From Eubacteriales bacterium (GTDB lineage Bacteria; Bacillota; Clostridia; Christensenellales; SZUA-584): 9,165 nt of DNA. The stretch is from the NCBI GenBank assembly GCA_028711205.1, contig JAQTSP010000094.1, positions 1 through 9,165 on the forward strand. The letters are read 5' to 3'. A program made the position numbers and the translations under genes. Positions 7,165 to 9,165 of the stretch are shown piece by piece (positions within the stretch are counted from its first letter, which is position 1; every line of letters begins with the position of its first letter). The notes beneath the pieces were generated by a model. The model did no database searches. It saw only the letters and a program-made list of their open reading frames with translations, and was not told where the DNA came from.

Positions 7165-8424
7165 ATGGAAAAAATATATATACTGGGCGGGACCCAGACG
7201 GATTTCAACAGAAACTGGACAAAGGAAGGCAAGAATTTCCTTGCGATGTTCAAAGAGATCGTGGATGACGGGCTGGCTTCGGTCAATCTGACAGACGACG
7301 ACATCGTGCAACTGAACAGGGAGAACAAGATCGTTGCCTGCATAGGCAATTTTGTCGGTGAATACTATTGCAACCAGAGCCACTGGGGCTCGTTTCTGAC
7401 CGAGGTGAACCCGGCGTTTTACGGCGTGCCGAGCGCGCGCTACGAGGCGGCATGCGCTTCGGGCTCGGTGGCGATTGACACGGCGTTTACAAAGCTCCGG
7501 GCCGGGGATTACGAGATCGCGATGGTGCTCGGGTTTGAGATGATGAAGACGGTCAATTCGAAGATATGCGGAGATTACCTCGGACGGGCGGCCAACTATG
7601 AGGCCGAGGCCAAAGGGATTGAGTTTCCGTTTCCGAAACTGTTCGGGCGGCTGGCCGATACGATACTCGAGAAGTATAAGCCGGACAAGGAACGGTTCAT
7701 GAAAGCGCTGGCCAAGATAGCTAATAAAAACTATTCAAACGCGAAGAATAACCCGAATGCGCAGGCGAGAAGCTGGTTCATGGATGAAGCGCAGGCTAAC
7801 GACCGGTACAACGAAAACAATGCGGAAGTCGGCGGGCTGCTGGCGATATCCGACTGTTCACAGGTGACCGATGGCGCGGCCGTGGTGTTTCTGGCGACGG
7901 AGGAATATGCGAAGGAGTATTGCAAGAAAAACGGGCTGAAACTTGAAGATATACCGTATATCAAAGGCTGGGGGCATCGTACAGCGCCGCTGACATATGA
8001 TAAGAAAGCGGCTGAGGCCACGGAACGAAGTGTTTTGCCATGGACGAAAAAAGCAATTGATGAAGCGTACAGCCGTTCCGGTATGAGTGTGGATGATATG
8101 GATTTTTTTGAAACGCATGATTGTTTTACGTCGAGCGAATATGCGGCAGTGTCGGCGTTCGGTATCACGGAACCGGGCAGGGAATATGAGGCGATCGAGA
8201 CCGGCGTGACCGAGATGACGGGCGCAAAACCCATCAATCCGAGCGGCGGGCTTATCGGCTGCGGGCATCCGGTGGGCGCCAGTGGCGTGCGCATGATGCT
8301 CGACCTCTATAAGCAGGTCGCGGGCAAGGCCGGCGGGTATCAGGTCAATGGCGCCAAAAACGGCATGATGCTCAATATTGGCGGATCGGCCACGACCAAC
8401 TATGTGTATGTGGTCGGAAAATAA
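7165..8424 (+). CDS. Thiolase, SCP2/archaeal-type acetyl-CoA C-acetyltransferase
   Basis: Probably cleaves acetoacetyl-CoA with CoA to two acetyl-CoA, the last step of the route encoded here. The 419-residue protein carries the acyl-binding cysteine C97 in AACASGS, the HDCF motif at 318-321 in place of the NEAF of ordinary biosynthetic thiolases, and GGLIGCGHPVGASG (361-374) with C366 and H368. HDCF is typical of the SCP2/SCPx-like thiolases common in archaea and sterol or branched-chain metabolism, so this is not a standard ThlA. In archaea such thiolases often sit beside a DUF35 protein and HMG-CoA synthase; neither is here. The start is the ATG at 7165, preceded by GGAGGG (7155-7160); the frame runs on upstream to 7108 only because it overlaps the previous gene. 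The gap from the dehydrogenase is 22 bases. The thiolase call is firm; acetoacetyl-CoA as substrate comes from context. Confidence 0.88.
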   Translation: MEKIYILGGTQTDFNRNWTKEGKNFLAMFKEIVDDGLASVNLTDDDIVQLNRENKIVACIGNFVGEYYCNQSHWGSFLTEVNPAFYGVPSARYEAACASGSVAIDTAFTKLRAGDYEIAMVLGFEMMKTVNSKICGDYLGRAANYEAEAKGIEFPFPKLFGRLADTILEKYKPDKERFMKALAKIANKNYSNAKNNPNAQARSWFMDEAQANDRYNENNAEVGGLLAISDCSQVTDGAAVVFLATEEYAKEYCKKNGLKLEDIPYIKGWGHRTAPLTYDKKAAEATERSVLPWTKKAIDEAYSRSGMSVDDMDFFETHDCFTSSEYAAVSAFGITEPGREYEAIETGVTEMTGAKPINPSGGLIGCGHPVGASGVRMMLDLYKQVAGKAGGYQVNGAKNGMMLNIGGSATTNYVYVVGK

Positions 8425-8437
8425 CGAGGGAAAGAGA

Positions 8438-8527
8438 ATGATCTTTATAAATAAACGTGAAACACAGACTATGTGTCAGGTACTTTTGTTTACTTTTAAG
8501 TGTATAAAAAAGAAAACAGGCCGGTGA
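8438..8527 (+). CDS. Possible 29-residue ORF after the thiolase
   Basis: Thirteen bases after the thiolase stop, GAGGG (8426-8430) stands seven bases before an ATG (8438). The reading frame encodes 29 residues beginning MIFINKRETQ and ends at TGA 8525. It is basic, with one cysteine pair and no recognised motif. The ribosome binding site is as good as those of the operon genes, which suggests that a translated gene starts here. It may be a real small protein, or the intact start of a longer operon gene whose remainder was lost by deletion. I do not recognise it. Confidence 0.3.
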   Translation: MIFINKRETQTMCQVLLFTFKCIKKKTGR

Positions 8528-8669
8528 TTATGAGAGCGCCATGGCCGATTACTTGTCAGCTATAGAGCTCGGTTATGAGACCCCGGTATGTGCTACGGCC
8601 AGTGCGCGATTTGCCAAGAAGATATACATCGTATTCATACAGATTCTTATGTTCTTCCCGGAATATTGA
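8508..8669 (+). pseudogene. Possible remnant with TPR-like segment
   Basis: A frame open from just after a stop at 8505 to a TGA at 8667 contains AGDYESAMADYLSAIELGYE, which resembles helix B of a tetratricopeptide repeat (pattern GDYxxAIxDYxxAIEL). It has an ATG at 8541 but no ribosome binding site, and the sequence becomes hydrophobic and unconvincing after about residue 30. A single repeat is weak evidence; it could be chance. If real, it is the debris of a gene once placed after the thiolase. The rest of the gap from 8425 to 8745 shows no gene that I can support and only small weak hairpins (8462-8476 and 8701-8715). Confidence 0.2.
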
Positions 8670-8745
8670 TAGAAGGCAAAAAACAACAGCGCGGCTGGAT
8701 TCTCCTAACGGGAGAGGGTGCGCTACTTAAATCTGCACAAAAGCA

Positions 8746-8773
8746 TAAAATAAAACCACCATATATAGTGGTT
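8746..8773 (-). terminator. Probable terminator of the tRNA-Glu transcript
   Basis: On the - strand, a hairpin AACCAC-(8-base AT-rich loop)-GTGGTT (8754-8773) is followed directly by TTATTTTA. It lies 37 bases past the 3' end of the tRNA. The six-base stem is short but the U-rich tail is good, and its orientation fits the tRNA gene. Confidence 0.5.
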
Positions 8774-8775
8774 CA

Positions 8776-8803
8776 GGCTGCTGACAAAGGTTAGCAGCCT
8801 TTT
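8776..8803 (+). terminator. Rho-independent terminator reading rightward
   Basis: GGCTGCTGA (8776-8784) pairs with TTAGCAGCC (8791-8799) across a six-base loop, giving a nine-base-pair stem with one G-T pair, followed by TTTT at 8800-8803. The T run is on the + side only, so it stops + strand transcripts, most likely those of the operon, about 350 bases after the thiolase. Confidence 0.7.
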
Positions 8804-8809
8804 CAACTC

Positions 8810-8884
8810 TGGTACCTCCTAGGGGAATCGAACCCCTGTTACCGCCGTGAGAGGGCGGCGTCCTAACCGCTAGACCAAGGAGGC
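8810..8884 (-). tRNA. tRNA-Glu (anticodon CTC)
   Basis: The reverse strand folds into a full cloverleaf. The acceptor GCCTCCT pairs with AGGAGGT (with a G-U at the first pair), the anticodon stem is CCGCC/GGCGG around loop CTCTCAC, and the T-arm is AGGGG-TTCGATT-CCCCT. Position 33 is U and positions 34-36 are CTC (bases 8849-8851), which reads GAG for glutamate. The body closely matches the usual bacterial tRNA-Glu (GTC-AGCGGTTA-GAC D-arm). Discriminator A is followed by a genomically encoded CCA at 8810-8812. It is transcribed toward the operon. Confidence 0.96.
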
Positions 8885-8898
8885 CTGTCGCGGAGTTT

Positions 8899-8927
8899 AT
8901 TCTAACAGATATACGGCAATACCGCAA
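8899..8927 (-). promoter_or_regulatory. Promoter of tRNA-Glu
   Basis: On the - strand, TAGAAT (8899-8904) is a 5/6 match to the -10 box and is preceded by TG one base upstream, an extended -10. A poor -35 box, TTGCGG (8922-8927), is exactly 17 bases away, with an A-run (complement of 8931-8937) just upstream that may act as an UP element. Predicted transcription would start about eight bases before the tRNA. Confidence 0.6.
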
Positions 8928-8988
8928 CCCCTTTTTTGTGGGCAAATTTATTGCACGCTGCAAGATATACGATGAAATAAAAAATAGA

Positions 8989-9017
8989 TTGACAAATAAA
9001 TGGACGCATGATACCAT
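8989..9017 (+). promoter_or_regulatory. Sigma-A-type promoter of the right-edge gene
   Basis: A perfect -35 box TTGACA (8989-8994) is followed after 17 bases by TACCAT (9012-9017), a 4/6 -10 box preceded by TG one base upstream (extended -10). The expected start is near 9024, giving a leader of about 90 bases before the ATG at 9115. I see no clear riboswitch or attenuator in that leader. Confidence 0.7.
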
Positions 9018-9114
9018 CCAATAAAGTTAACGATAAAGTAGCGGTCCGGGCAGAGGATTTTTTATTAGTAAAGATATTGAAGGCTCAAGTGTTTTTGCAA
9101 CAAGGAGAGGTATC

Positions 9115-9165
9115 ATGACGGGCAGACGTTTTTCCAACTATATATGCTATATGACGATGTTTTTT
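9115..9165 (+). CDS. Start of an unidentified gene (3' partial)
   Basis: An ATG at 9115 follows AAGGAGAGG (9102-9110) at ideal distance, and lies downstream of a good promoter. Only 17 codons are present before the window ends, beginning MTGRRFSNYI. Two arginines followed by a largely hydrophobic and aromatic stretch could be the start of a signal peptide or membrane segment, but this is too short to judge. No product can be assigned. Confidence 0.55.
   Translation, partial: MTGRRFSNYICYMTMFF

Noticed and set aside
8588..8794. 68-codon ORF on the + strand
   Set aside because: No ribosome binding site, no recognisable motif, and it runs into the terminator stem at 8776-8803.
8810..8830. tRNA-Glu 3' end as an integration site for the operon
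   Set aside because: I found no repeat of the tRNA 3' end elsewhere in the window and no integrase or transposase gene.
8727..9017. 96-codon ORF on the - strand
   Set aside because: It runs straight through the tRNA-Glu gene; its GGNRGSIPLGG segment is the translation of the T-arm and acceptor.
1..9165. CRISPR array, insertion sequence or large repeats
   Set aside because: No regularly spaced repeats, transposase motifs or terminal inverted repeats were seen.

Overview
The window looks like a chromosomal segment of an anaerobic Firmicute, most likely a clostridial fermenter. The evidence is an oxygen-sensitive 4-hydroxybutyryl-CoA dehydratase, purine-rich GGAGG-type ribosome binding sites, tightly packed same-strand genes, and proteins that closely resemble, as I remember them, those of Clostridium kluyveri and C. 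aminobutyricum. No species can be named from the sequence alone.

Bases 3-8424 hold seven genes, all on the + strand. First is a metallo-beta-lactamase-fold hydrolase, cut by the left edge. After a 166-base gap come 4-hydroxybutyrate dehydrogenase (4hbD), 4-hydroxybutyryl-CoA dehydratase/vinylacetyl-CoA isomerase (abfD), 4-hydroxybutyrate CoA-transferase (abfT) fused in frame to an N-terminal cysteine-rich CGGCN domain, an enoyl-CoA hydratase (crt), an unusual 437-residue 3-hydroxyacyl-CoA dehydrogenase, and an SCP2-type thiolase. Gaps from 4hbD to the thiolase are only 12-34 bases, so these six genes are probably one operon.

Together they describe a full route: succinate semialdehyde <-> 4-hydroxybutyrate -> 4-hydroxybutyryl-CoA -> crotonyl-CoA -> 3-hydroxybutyryl-CoA -> acetoacetyl-CoA -> 2 acetyl-CoA. 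From 4-hydroxybutyryl-CoA onward these are the same chemical steps as the last part of the archaeal 4-hydroxybutyrate carbon-fixation cycles. No butyryl-CoA dehydrogenase or etf genes are seen here, so the operon as visible points to acetyl-CoA rather than butyrate. The upstream hydrolase has the metal ligands of the AHL-lactonase group and could open gamma-butyrolactone to 4-hydroxybutyrate, as in the Agrobacterium blc operon; this is inference.

Bases 8425-8775 are gene-poor: a possible 29-codon ORF with a good ribosome binding site, and a decayed-looking stretch with weak TPR-like character. Two adjacent hairpins follow, one suited to stopping + strand transcription and the other - strand transcription from a tRNA-Glu(CTC) gene at 8810-8884. 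A well-formed + strand promoter at 8989-9017 then drives a gene that starts at 9115 and is cut by the right edge.

The points most worth following are the CGGCN-AbfT fusion with its strong internal start, the dehydrogenase with an altered dinucleotide-binding motif that suggests NADP(H), and the possible lactone-to-acetyl-CoA pathway.
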